Assembly (NCBI GenBank): GCA_013698195.1
Contig: JACCVK010000244.1
Coordinates: forward strand, 1-7,955
From: Actinomycetota bacterium
GTDB lineage: Bacteria > Actinomycetota > Thermoleophilia > Gaiellales > Gaiellaceae
Reading direction: 5' to 3'
Length of the DNA stretch: 7,955 nucleotides
Position 1 is the stretch's first letter; every line of letters starts with the position of its first letter. This document shows positions 1-6,532 of this stretch, one piece after another. The notes beneath the pieces were generated by a model, which searched no databases, had not been told where the DNA came from, and saw nothing but the letters and a program-made list of their open reading frames with translations. A program made the position numbers and the translations under genes.

Positions 1-533
1 CGGTCACCGGCCCCTCCGGGCTCCACGCGATCCTCGACGTCGTCATCGAGGGCCAGAAGACGGTTCACCCGTCGGTGCTGGCGCACCTCCAGCGTGACCC
101 CATTCGGGGCACCGTGTCGCACATAGATCTCCGCGAGGTGCGGCTCGACCAGCCGATCCAGGCGTCCGTCGTAATCCACCTCATCGGCGAGCCTGTCGGT
201 GTCAAGGATTCGGGTGGCGTTCTCGCCCACGTCACGCGCGAGCTCCATGTCGAGGCGCTGCCGATGGAGATCCCCGAGCACATCGACGCCGACGTCTCGG
301 CGCTCGAGATCGGAGATGCGCTCCGGCTCGAGAGTCTTCCTCTCATCGAAGGCGTTCGTGTCTTGGACGATCTCCATGAGACCGTGATCGCGACGGTGTC
401 CGCTCCGCGGGTCGAGATCGAGCCGGAGGTCGAGGTCGAAGAGGGCGAAGAGGCCGAGGGCGAAGAGGCTCCCGAGGACGGCGCCGCGCCGGACGCGGAT
501 GCCTCCGCCGAGCAAGCATCCGACGAGGAGTAG
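1..533 (+). CDS. rplY: 50S ribosomal protein L25, TL5/CTC family (5' truncated)
   Basis: Ribosomal protein L25 binds 5S rRNA in the central protuberance of the large subunit; the CTC/TL5 form carries an extra C-terminal beta domain. The reading frame is open from base 3, so the start and roughly the first 40-50 residues lie outside the window. What is seen: the end of the L25 N-domain, with a QRDPIRG stretch followed by SHIDLREV (117-140), which matches the family's Q.hP..G...H.D motif. Then comes a complete CTC C-domain with GEPVGVKDSGGVL, the LPMEIPEHIDADVS stretch and the SALEIGD turn, ending in TVSAP. From about base 415 the protein turns into a strongly acidic Glu/Ala/Asp tail ending in DEE. 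Such tails are common in actinobacterial L25 and are probably disordered. pth follows after 3 bases, so the two are almost surely co-transcribed. Family assignment is firm; the N-terminus cannot be judged. Confidence 0.95.
   Translation, partial: VTGPSGLHAILDVVIEGQKTVHPSVLAHLQRDPIRGTVSHIDLREVRLDQPIQASVVIHLIGEPVGVKDSGGVLAHVTRELHVEALPMEIPEHIDADVSALEIGDALRLESLPLIEGVRVLDDLHETVIATVSAPRVEIEPEVEVEEGEEAEGEEAPEDGAAPDADASAEQASDEE
441..469 (+). repeat. In-frame 14-base tandem repeat in the L25 acidic tail
   Basis: The bases GAGGGCGAAGAGGC occur at 441-454 and again at 456-469, a period of 15 bases, so each unit adds five codons (EGEEA twice). This lies in the low-complexity acidic tail, where gain or loss of one unit would keep the frame. 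It is probably a simple slippage product with no function of its own. Confidence 0.8.
525..530 (+). promoter_or_regulatory. Ribosome binding site for pth, inside the rplY 3' end
   Basis: GAGGAG, six bases before the TTG at 537, is a good Shine-Dalgarno match. It is formed by the last two Glu codons of L25, just before the TAG stop. This supports TTG 537 as the pth start and suggests that pth translation is coupled to that of rplY. Confidence 0.75.
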
Positions 534-536
534 TCC

Positions 537-1130
537 TTGCGGCTCTTCCGTCGAGGCGAGGCCGCTTCGACGCTCGATCTTCTCGTCGCCGGTCTCGGGA
601 ATCCAGGCCGCGAGCACGAGCACGACCGGCACAACGTCGGGTGGATGGTCGTCGACGAGCTTGCCCGTCGGCACGATGGGACCTGGCGGTCGAAGTTCAG
701 CGGCCGGCTGGCCGAGACGCGCATCGGCGAGAGCCGCATCGCACTCCTGAAGCCCGAGACGTACATGAACGAGTCCGGGCGCCCGATCGTGGCCGCGGCG
801 CGTTACTTCAAGGTCGAGCCGGAAGCGCTTCTGGTGGTGCATGACGACGTCGATCTCGAATTGGCGAGGCTCCAGGCACGAGCCGGCGGCGGACTCGCGG
901 GGCACAACGGATTGCGCTCGATCTCGCAGGCGCTCGGAACGCAGGAGTTCCTCCGCCTCAGGATTGGAGTCGGGAGACCGGAGCGCGGCGACCCGCGTCC
1001 GGTCGCCGACTACGTGCTCTCTCCGTTCGGGGCAGACGAGGATGCGGACGCGCTCGTCGCGCTCGCGGCGGATGCGGTCGAGCTGCTCCTCAACGACGGT
1101 CTCGCGGTGACGCAGCAGCGCTTCAACTGA
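537..1130 (+). CDS. pth: Peptidyl-tRNA hydrolase (Pth), TTG start
   Basis: Pth cleaves the ester bond in peptidyl-tRNAs that drop off the ribosome, freeing tRNA for reuse in the cytoplasm. The protein is 197 residues, close to the usual length of about 190. Signature motifs are all present: LVAGLGNPG (16-24) with Asn22, then DRHNVGW with the catalytic His32; LKPETYMNESG (71-81) with Asn78; VVHDDVDL with Asp103, the partner of the catalytic His; and GGGLAGHNGLRSI, holding Asn124. The TTG start at 537 is chosen because it has a well-spaced GAGGAG and no other start codon lies between it and the conserved core, which begins near residue 14. The spacing of 3 bases from rplY is the classic ctc-pth pairing, also seen in Bacillus. 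A hairpin after the stop probably ends this unit. Confidence 0.97.
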   Translation: MRLFRRGEAASTLDLLVAGLGNPGREHEHDRHNVGWMVVDELARRHDGTWRSKFSGRLAETRIGESRIALLKPETYMNESGRPIVAAARYFKVEPEALLVVHDDVDLELARLQARAGGGLAGHNGLRSISQALGTQEFLRLRIGVGRPERGDPRPVADYVLSPFGADEDADALVALAADAVELLLNDGLAVTQQRFN

Positions 1131-1138
1131 CGTTCGCG

Positions 1139-1172
1139 GAGCGCGGTTTGTGCGGCCGCGCTTGGTTGCTCC
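1139..1172 (+). terminator. Candidate hairpin terminator after pth
   Basis: GAGCGCGG (1139-1146) can pair with CCGCGCTT (1156-1163): seven Watson-Crick pairs plus one G-U, with a 9-base loop. It starts nine bases after the pth stop and is followed by the moderately T-rich TGGTTGCT. The T-tract is weak, so termination may be partial or Rho-assisted. Its position at the end of the rplY-pth pair, before a 288-base gap, supports the call. Confidence 0.4.
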
Positions 1173-1236
1173 CACGGGACGCAATTGGCGCAGAGCCGTT
1201 ACCCACGCGTGACGGAACTGCGGATAGGTTGTCTGT

Positions 1237-1256
1237 AGGGGTACGGGAGTACCCCT
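1237..1256. promoter_or_regulatory. Perfect inverted repeat (8-bp arms, GGGA spacer) upstream of mfd
   Basis: AGGGGTAC (1237-1244), spacer GGGA, then GTACCCCT (1249-1256) form a perfect 8-bp inverted repeat. The outer bases T1236 and G1257 could add a wobble pair in RNA. No T-tract follows (the next bases are G-rich), so it is not an intrinsic terminator. It lies 163 bases before the mfd ATG in the one non-coding gap. Each arm, read on its own strand, contains TACCCCT, which fits the TACYYMT heptamer known for the NarL-type response regulator. The arms point outwards with 6 bases between them, not in NarL's own 7-2-7 arrangement. An operator is the favoured reading, but the binding protein is unknown; an RNA hairpin in a long leader is the alternative. 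Confidence 0.45.
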
Positions 1257-1379
1257 GGGGGTGGTTGGTACGGCGTGCGTTCGGCGCGGTTGAGACGCGT
1301 GACTGCGTAGGCCGATCGTGGGTTTGGCGCGTTGCCCTCCAACCGACCCTCGCGACGCGGATACGCGACACGTCAGAGA

Positions 1380-1385
1380 TACGAT
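1380..1385 (+). promoter_or_regulatory. Possible -10 element for mfd
   Basis: TACGAT fits the TANNNT pattern of vegetative -10 boxes and would start transcription about 25-30 bases before the mfd ATG. No convincing -35 lies 16-18 bases upstream. A second TANNNT (TAGGTT, 1225-1230) lies just before the palindrome. This is a weak, single-box prediction. Confidence 0.2.
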
Positions 1386-1418
1386 GACGGGTGCGGGACG
1401 CCGTTTCCCGCTTTCCGC

Positions 1419-4400
1419 ATGGACCCGAGCCCACTCCGTCCCCTCCTCGCCGAGCTCGCTGGGAGCGATCGCTTCCGGTTGTTCGTCGACGGGCTTCCAG
1501 CCGCTGCCCGCGTCTCGGAGCCCGCACTACCGCTCGTTCTGGCCGCATTACAGGACACGCTCCAACGCTCCCTGCTGATTCTTCTTTCCGAAGACGAGCA
1601 CGCGCGCGACGCGGCAGAAGCCGTCGGCTGGTACGTGGATCCGGGCCGAATAGGGCTCCTTCCAAGCCGCGGTGTTCGCTGGGAGTCGGGGCTGGAGCCG
1701 CCGGCTCACCTCGTCGGCGAGCGCGCCCGGGCGCTCGACGTACTCGCTGCCGGTGGTGCCGTCTTCGCTTCCGCCCGCGCCCTCGCGGAAGGCATGCCGC
1801 CCACCGCATCGCGGCCTCACCCGATCCGGCTTGCGTCCGGGGAGGAGGTCGGCCTCGACCGCTTCGTGGAGTCGCTCGCGCTCGCGGGCTACGAGCGCGT
1901 CGAGCGCGTCGAGGAGCGCGGTCAGATCGCGGTCAGGGGAGGACTCGTCGACGTGTTCCCGAGCACAGGGCGCGAGCCGCTCCGCGTCGAGCTCTTCGGC
2001 GACGAAGTGGAGCAGGTGCGCGCCTTCTCGCCGTTTACGCAGCGCACGCTGCACCCCGTCGACGAGATCGTGGTGTATCCCGCCGCAGAGCGGCGACAGG
2101 ATCTCGTCGAGGCCAGCCTGCCCGAGGAGGGCGAGCTTCGAGCGCCGCCGAGCGACCTTGTCTTCCCCGTCGAGCGCCCTCCCGACTTCGTCTGGCAGCC
2201 GGACGACGTGCGCGGCGTCTGGGAAGAGGAGGAGCTCGAGCCGATCTCGCTCGCGGGCGCTGCGGAGCTCGACCCCTTTCCGCGCGGACAAGCACACTCG
2301 TTCGAGGCGCAGCGCCCCGCGATCGCTGCACGCGGGCTCGCCGAGGCCGAGAACGAGCTCAGCTCGATGCTCCGTCAGGGGAGGCACGTTGTCGTCGCCT
2401 TCCCTCACCGAGGTGAGGCGCTGCGGACCGAGCAGCTGCTCCGCAAGGTCGAGGTAGAGGTCGCGAGCGAAGCCAGTGCTCTTCCGCGCGAGCCCGCTGT
2501 TCGCTTCGTCGTCAGTCCGGCCCGCCGCGGCTTCGTCTGGAGAGACCTCGGCCTCGCGTTGCTCCCCGACGTTCAGGTCTTCCGCAAGCGCCCGCCCCGC
2601 GCGGATGCGCGTCTCGGCCGGGCGCTCCAGTCGTTCGCCGACCTCCGGACCGGGGACTACGTCGTTCACGAAGATCACGGTGTCGGGCGCCTGCTCGGCT
2701 TCGAGACGAAGGAGGTCGCGGGTGTCACCCGCGACTATCTCTTCCTCGCGTTCCGCGGCGAGGATCGGCTGTACGTTCCTCACGAGCAGCTTCCAAAGGT
2801 CAGCCGCTACATCGGCGCGGACGCCAAGTCGCCCGCGCTCTCGAAGCTCGGCGGCAAGGCCTGGGCAAACCTCAAGAGCCGCGCCCGAGCATCGGTGCGC
2901 GAGCTCGCCGGCGAGCTCCTCGCGCTCTACGCGAGCCGCCAGCAGGCCGCGGGCCACGCGTTCGAGGTCGGCGGCGACTGGCTGGAGCGACTCGAGGCCG
3001 CGTTCCCGTATCGAGAGACGGATGACCAGCTGCAGGCGATCGAGGCTGTGAAGGAGGATCTCGAGTCGCCTCGCCCGATGGACCGGCTCGTCTGCGGCGA
3101 TGTCGGCTTCGGGAAGACGGAGGTCGCGGTTCGAGCTGCTTTCATCGCGGCGCTCGGCGGGAAGCAGAGCCTCGTTCTCTGCCCGACCACGATCCTCGCC
3201 GAGCAGCACTGGAACACGTTCCGGGAGCGCTATCGGGACTTTCCGGTGACTGTCGAGATGGTCTCCCGCTTCCGCTCGCGCGCGGATCAGACGCGTATCC
3301 TCGCCGAGTTCCAGGAAGGCAAGGTCGACGTGCTCGTCAGGACGCACCGCATCCTCTCGCGCGACGTCGTTCCGAAGAACCTTGGGCTCGTCATTCTCGA
3401 CGAGGAGCAGCGCTTCGGCGTCGCCCAGAAGGAGCTGCTGCGGTCGCTCCGTCTCGAGGTCGACTTGCTCGCCCTGTCGGCAACCCCCATCCCGCGGACG
3501 CTGCATATGTCGCTTTCCGGACTGCGCGACATCTCGATCATCGAGACGCCGCCTGTCGGCCGCCTGCCGGTCCGAACGACCGTCGGAGAGCTCGACGAGA
3601 AGCTCATCCTGACCGCGCTCGAGCGCGAGCACGCTCGCGGAGGACAGTCCTTCTATCTCCACAACCGGGTCGAGACGATCGAGGAGGCGACGCGCAAGCT
3701 CCAGCAGTCGTTGCCCGGGTTGCGGTTCCTAGTCGCGCACGGACAGATGTCCGAGCGTGAGCTGGAGGAGCGGATGCATTCGTTCCTCGCGGGCGACGCG
3801 GACGTGCTCGTGTCGACCACGATCATCGAGTCCGGGATCGACATCCCGCAGGCGAACACGCTCGTCGTCGAGCGCGCGGACCTGCTGGGCCTCGCCCAGC
3901 TCTACCAGATCAGAGGGAGAGTCGGCCGCTCGGACGTGCTCGCACACGCGTACCTCTTCTATCCGGACGCGAGAGAGCTCACGCCCGAGGCGCGCGCGCG
4001 TCTGGCGACGCTGGCCGACCACACGGAGCTCGGCGCCGGGTTCCAGATCGCGATGCGCGACCTCGAGATCCGCGGCGCGGGCGACCTGCTGGGGCCCGAG
4101 CAGTCGGGCCATGTGGCGGCGCTCGGGTTCGAGCTCTACGTCGAGATGCTGAACGAGGCTGTGGCCGAGCTCTCCGGCCAGCGGCGCGTCGCGGTCAGGC
4201 CGGTGCGAGTCGACGCTCGCGTCGACGCCTACGTTCCAGCCTCGTACGTCGCGGCCGAGGCGCTCAAGATCGACCTACATCGGCGTATCGCGCTTGCCGA
4301 GCACGATGACGAGCTGCGCGAGCTCGTGCAGGCGACGGAAGATCGCTATGGCCCGTTGCCCGAGCCGGTCGCGAATCTTTTCGCGATCCAGGAGGCAAAG

Positions 4401-4622
4401 TTGAAACTCGCGCGCCTCGGTGCCGACTACCTCGTTTACCGTGGCGGGCGTGCGACGATCGGGCCGCTCGCGCTCGGCTCGGAGGAGCTCGCCGCCCTGC
4501 GTGCGGCCGTCCCGACGGCGATTTTCAGCACCCAGAAACGCGAGGTCTCGCTTCGCGTCGAAGATCTCGACGGAGCGTTGGACCTGCCCGAGGCTATAGT
4601 CCGCGCCCGGGTCGCGGCCTGA
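1419..4622 (+). CDS. mfd: Transcription-repair coupling factor Mfd
   Basis: Mfd is an ATP-driven DNA translocase that pushes stalled RNA polymerase off damaged DNA and recruits UvrA. The product is 1067 residues from ATG 1419, a little shorter than E. coli Mfd (1148). Domains in order: a UvrB-like N-terminal region (about 1-300), including GQIAVRGGLVDVFPS from 168 and VELFGDE at 190-196; a CarD-like RNA polymerase interaction domain from about 408 (RTGDYVVHEDHGVG); the helicase core with TDDQ ending at Q537, Walker A GDVGFGKT (Lys566), Walker B DEEQ (661-664), SATPIPRT (687 onward), STTIIESGIDIP (799 onward) and motif VI QIRGRVGRS (830-838); the translocation motif near 879-897 (RDLEIRGAGDLLG); and a C-terminal D7 domain from about 925. 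All catalytic motifs are intact. The frame stays open upstream to a TTG at 1332, but those 29 residues have no Mfd character. ATG 1419 lacks a clear Shine-Dalgarno, so the exact start is less certain than the identity. Confidence 0.97.
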   Translation: MDPSPLRPLLAELAGSDRFRLFVDGLPAAARVSEPALPLVLAALQDTLQRSLLILLSEDEHARDAAEAVGWYVDPGRIGLLPSRGVRWESGLEPPAHLVGERARALDVLAAGGAVFASARALAEGMPPTASRPHPIRLASGEEVGLDRFVESLALAGYERVERVEERGQIAVRGGLVDVFPSTGREPLRVELFGDEVEQVRAFSPFTQRTLHPVDEIVVYPAAERRQDLVEASLPEEGELRAPPSDLVFPVERPPDFVWQPDDVRGVWEEEELEPISLAGAAELDPFPRGQAHSFEAQRPAIAARGLAEAENELSSMLRQGRHVVVAFPHRGEALRTEQLLRKVEVEVASEASALPREPAVRFVVSPARRGFVWRDLGLALLPDVQVFRKRPPRADARLGRALQSFADLRTGDYVVHEDHGVGRLLGFETKEVAGVTRDYLFLAFRGEDRLYVPHEQLPKVSRYIGADAKSPALSKLGGKAWANLKSRARASVRELAGELLALYASRQQAAGHAFEVGGDWLERLEAAFPYRETDDQLQAIEAVKEDLESPRPMDRLVCGDVGFGKTEVAVRAAFIAALGGKQSLVLCPTTILAEQHWNTFRERYRDFPVTVEMVSRFRSRADQTRILAEFQEGKVDVLVRTHRILSRDVVPKNLGLVILDEEQRFGVAQKELLRSLRLEVDLLALSATPIPRTLHMSLSGLRDISIIETPPVGRLPVRTTVGELDEKLILTALEREHARGGQSFYLHNRVETIEEATRKLQQSLPGLRFLVAHGQMSERELEERMHSFLAGDADVLVSTTIIESGIDIPQANTLVVERADLLGLAQLYQIRGRVGRSDVLAHAYLFYPDARELTPEARARLATLADHTELGAGFQIAMRDLEIRGAGDLLGPEQSGHVAALGFELYVEMLNEAVAELSGQRRVAVRPVRVDARVDAYVPASYVAAEALKIDLHRRIALAEHDDELRELVQATEDRYGPLPEPVANLFAIQEAKLKLARLGADYLVYRGGRATIGPLALGSEELAALRAAVPTAIFSTQKREVSLRVEDLDGALDLPEAIVRARVAA

Positions 4623-4633
4623 AGCGGCCCTTT
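4609..4633 (+). terminator. GC-rich hairpin over the mfd stop codon, weak terminator candidate
   Basis: GGGTCGC (4609-4615) can pair with GCGGCCC (4624-4630) through seven pairs, one of them U-G, across an 8-base loop that contains most of the TGA stop. It is followed by only three T's. It could attenuate read-through from mfd into the lipoprotein gene, but the short T-run makes full termination doubtful. Confidence 0.3.
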
Positions 4634-4672
4634 GCGCCATTCGCAACGCCCACTCAACACCTCCTCGGCTAT

Positions 4673-4678
4673 AAGGGA
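4673..4678 (+). promoter_or_regulatory. Ribosome binding site of the parvulin lipoprotein gene
   Basis: AAGGGA lies seven bases before ATG 4686 and decides this start over an in-frame TTG 54 bases upstream. TATAAG (4670-4675) overlaps it and looks like a -10 box, but it sits too close to the ATG for an ordinary leader and has no -35 partner, so the ribosome-site reading is preferred. Confidence 0.6.
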
Positions 4679-4685
4679 CAGGCTC

Positions 4686-5726
4686 ATGAAGCGCTCACTC
4701 GTCTCTCTTGCAGTGTTTGCGGCTGCACTTGGACTCGTCGCGACCGGCTGTGGCGGGTCCGGCGACGTCCCGAGCGGCACCGTCGCGGTCGTCGACGGCA
4801 CGGAGATCGCGAGCAGCGAGCTCGACGCGCTGGTCGCGCAAGCCAAAGCCGGCTATGCGGCGCGGAAGCAAGACTTCCCAAAGGTCGGGACGCCCGAGTA
4901 TCAGGGCATCCAGCAGCAGTACGTCGCCTTCCTCGTCCAGAAGGAGCAGTTCGAGCAGGCGGCGGAGGAGCTCGGGGTCGAAGTCACGGACGCCGACGTC
5001 GCGAAGACACGCGAGCAACTCGTGCAGGACCGCTTCGCGGGCGACGAGAAGAAGCTCTCGGATGCGCTCGAGGAGCAGGGCCTTACCGAAGAGGCCTTCG
5101 AGGAGACACTCCGAGTCTCTGTTCTCTCCGACAAGATCTTCAAGGCCGTGACGAAGGACGTGAAGGTCACGGACGCCGAGGCGCTCCAGTCCTACACCGA
5201 GAACAAGACCACGTACGAGACGACTGAGTCCCGGCAGGTGCGGCACATCTTGCTCGCCGAGAAGGACTCGAACGGGCAGGTTGACTTCGCGAAGAGCAAA
5301 GCCGAGGCGGACCGCGTGTACGCGGAGCTCCAGGACGGCGCGGACTTCGCCGCGCTCGCGAAGCAGAATTCGGCGGACGAGGCGTCGGCGGCGGACGGAG
5401 GCAAATATCTCGCGAACCGCGGGCAGAGCGTCGCAGCGTTCGACAAGGCCGCGTTCGATCTCGAGACCAACGAGATCTCGCGCCCGGTGAAGACCGAGTT
5501 CGGCTATCACCTGATCCAGCCGCTGGCGGACGCCACGCCGGCGAAGGTCACTCCGTTCGAGGAGGTAAAGGAGTCGATCAAGGCCGATCTGCTCCAGCAG
5601 AAGCGGAGCGAAGTCTTGACCAAGTGGGTCGAGGATCTTCAGAAGGACTACGAGGGCAAGGTCAGCTACGCGACTGGTTTCGCCCCTCCGGAGCTCCCGG
5701 ACACCACGCAGACGGTTACCGAGTAA
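4686..5726 (+). CDS. Exported lipoprotein with SurA-like N-domain and parvulin peptidyl-prolyl isomerase domain
   Basis: A predicted extracytoplasmic folding factor of 346 residues, similar in build to PrsA and SurA, which help exported proteins fold and isomerise prolyl bonds. N-terminus: MKRS, then a hydrophobic stretch (5-20), then TGC with Cys22 as the likely lipidated residue. The -3 position is Ala rather than the usual Leu, so the lipobox is acceptable but not ideal. A SurA_N-like chaperone part follows, beginning with GTVAVVDGTEIASSELD (31-47). The parvulin domain spans about 183-280, with RHILL (186-190, His187), GADFAALAKQNSADEASAADGG, and FGYHLIQ (His275) as the typical ending. A charged helix (about 290-330) and a Thr/Pro-rich tail follow. 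It starts 63 bases after mfd and ends 11 bases before mazG. Mycobacterium also has a lipoprotein gene (lpqU) in this neighbourhood, but it is a different family. Isomerase activity is inferred; many relatives act mainly as chaperones. Confidence 0.9.
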   Translation: MKRSLVSLAVFAAALGLVATGCGGSGDVPSGTVAVVDGTEIASSELDALVAQAKAGYAARKQDFPKVGTPEYQGIQQQYVAFLVQKEQFEQAAEELGVEVTDADVAKTREQLVQDRFAGDEKKLSDALEEQGLTEEAFEETLRVSVLSDKIFKAVTKDVKVTDAEALQSYTENKTTYETTESRQVRHILLAEKDSNGQVDFAKSKAEADRVYAELQDGADFAALAKQNSADEASAADGGKYLANRGQSVAAFDKAAFDLETNEISRPVKTEFGYHLIQPLADATPAKVTPFEEVKESIKADLLQQKRSEVLTKWVEDLQKDYEGKVSYATGFAPPELPDTTQTVTE

Positions 5727-5737
5727 CGTCCTCGAGG

Positions 5738-6532
5738 ATGCCGCTGTCGGAGGCGCTTCTCGACCTCCAGGAGCTGACACTCCGTCTTCGCCGCGAGTGC
5801 CCCTGGGACCGTGAGCAAACGGCGCGAACGATCGTGCCTCACACCGTCGAGGAAGCGTATGAGGTCGCGGACGCCGCACTGGCGGGCGACCAAGCGTCGT
5901 TGCGCGACGAACTCGGCGACCTCCTCTTCCAGGTCTACTTCTTGTCGCTCTTGCTCGAAGAGCGCGGGCAGGGCGACCTCGAAGCCGTCGCGCGCGGGGC
6001 GCACGCGAAGCTCGTGCGGCGACATCCGCACGTCTTCGGGGACGCGGACGCACAAACGGCCGCACGGGTTCGCGAGCGCTGGGAGGCGATCAAATCGGAG
6101 CAGGAAGGGCGCACAGGAACGTTCCATCAGCTCGCCGAGGCATTGCCCGCGCTCACGTACGCCCGCAAGGCGGGACGTCGTGCCGCGACGGTGGGATTCG
6201 ACTACGCGGGCGTGCAGGACGTATTCGCCGGACTCGCCGACGAGATCGAGGAGCTTCGCCTCGCCGTTACCGAGGCGGGCGAACGCGCTCCCGAGACCGA
6301 GGCCGACGAGAGCGTCTTCGACGAGGTCGGAGACGTGCTCTTCGCGACGGTCAACTTGGCCCGTCACTTGAACGTCGATCCAGAGCTGGCGCTGCGCGGC
6401 ACGGTGAGGCGTTTTGTCGGGCGGGTCGAGGAAGCCGAGCGCCTCGCGGCCGCCGAGGGACGCGCATTCGGCGAGCTGCCGCTCGCAGAGCAGGATCGTT
6501 ACTTCGACCGGGCGAAGAAGGCGGCGGGGTGA
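5738..6532 (+). CDS. mazG: Nucleoside triphosphate pyrophosphohydrolase MazG (two-domain)
   Basis: MazG hydrolyses NTPs and dNTPs to monophosphates and pyrophosphate; it is linked to clearing abnormal nucleotides and to stress survival. The product has 264 residues, the size of full-length two-domain MazG. N-domain: ECPWDREQT (20-28), the metal-binding VEEAYE (Glu38, Glu39, Glu42) and DELGDLLFQV (Glu58, Asp61), then RRHPHVF (94-100). C-domain: GFDY near 153, DEIEELRLA (168-176) and FDEVGDVLF with Glu196 and Asp199. Both metal sites therefore look complete. ATG 5738 is chosen because conserved sequence begins shortly after it; the frame is open further upstream, but that would overlap the lipoprotein gene by about 100 bases. 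The start is odd: GAGG abuts the ATG with no spacer. Translational coupling to the gene 11 bases upstream, or a leaderless message from TAACGT (5724-5729), could explain it. The stop overlaps the enolase start. Confidence 0.95.
   Translation: MPLSEALLDLQELTLRLRRECPWDREQTARTIVPHTVEEAYEVADAALAGDQASLRDELGDLLFQVYFLSLLLEERGQGDLEAVARGAHAKLVRRHPHVFGDADAQTAARVRERWEAIKSEQEGRTGTFHQLAEALPALTYARKAGRRAATVGFDYAGVQDVFAGLADEIEELRLAVTEAGERAPETEADESVFDEVGDVLFATVNLARHLNVDPELALRGTVRRFVGRVEEAERLAAAEGRAFGELPLAEQDRYFDRAKKAAG

Noticed and set aside
1214..1236. Possible extracytoplasmic-function sigma promoter (GGAAC ... GTCT) upstream of the palindrome
   Set aside because: The two boxes are only about 12 bases apart, while such promoters need roughly 15-17, so the match is probably accidental.
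1238..1268. G-runs that might form a G-quadruplex
   Set aside because: The runs are interrupted by the CCCC arm of the palindrome, which would pair with the first G-run; only a weak two-layer structure could be drawn.
1148..1387. 79-codon open frame in the pth-mfd gap
   Set aside because: It runs through the hairpin and palindrome, has no ribosome site and gives a Trp/Arg-rich product with no domain; chance openness in GC-rich DNA is likelier.
1332..1418. N-terminal extension of Mfd from the TTG at 1332
   Set aside because: The 29 extra residues are Arg/Pro-rich, lack a ribosome site and do not resemble Mfd N-termini; ATG 1419 starts close to the expected first helix.
1131..1418. tRNA or small RNA gene in the gap
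   Set aside because: No T-loop GGTTCGA-type sequence or cloverleaf arms could be found; only the two hairpins described stand out.
1548..3662. Very long open frame (704 codons) on the minus strand opposite mfd
   Set aside because: It mirrors the mfd codons: GC-rich third positions and GAG/CTC bias remove stops on the opposite strand. The translation has no recognisable domain, while the plus-strand frame carries every Mfd motif.
4695..6065. 456-codon minus-strand frame opposite the lipoprotein gene and mazG
   Set aside because: The translation is rich in Arg and Leu, shows no motif, spans two real genes and has the same composition-shadow explanation.
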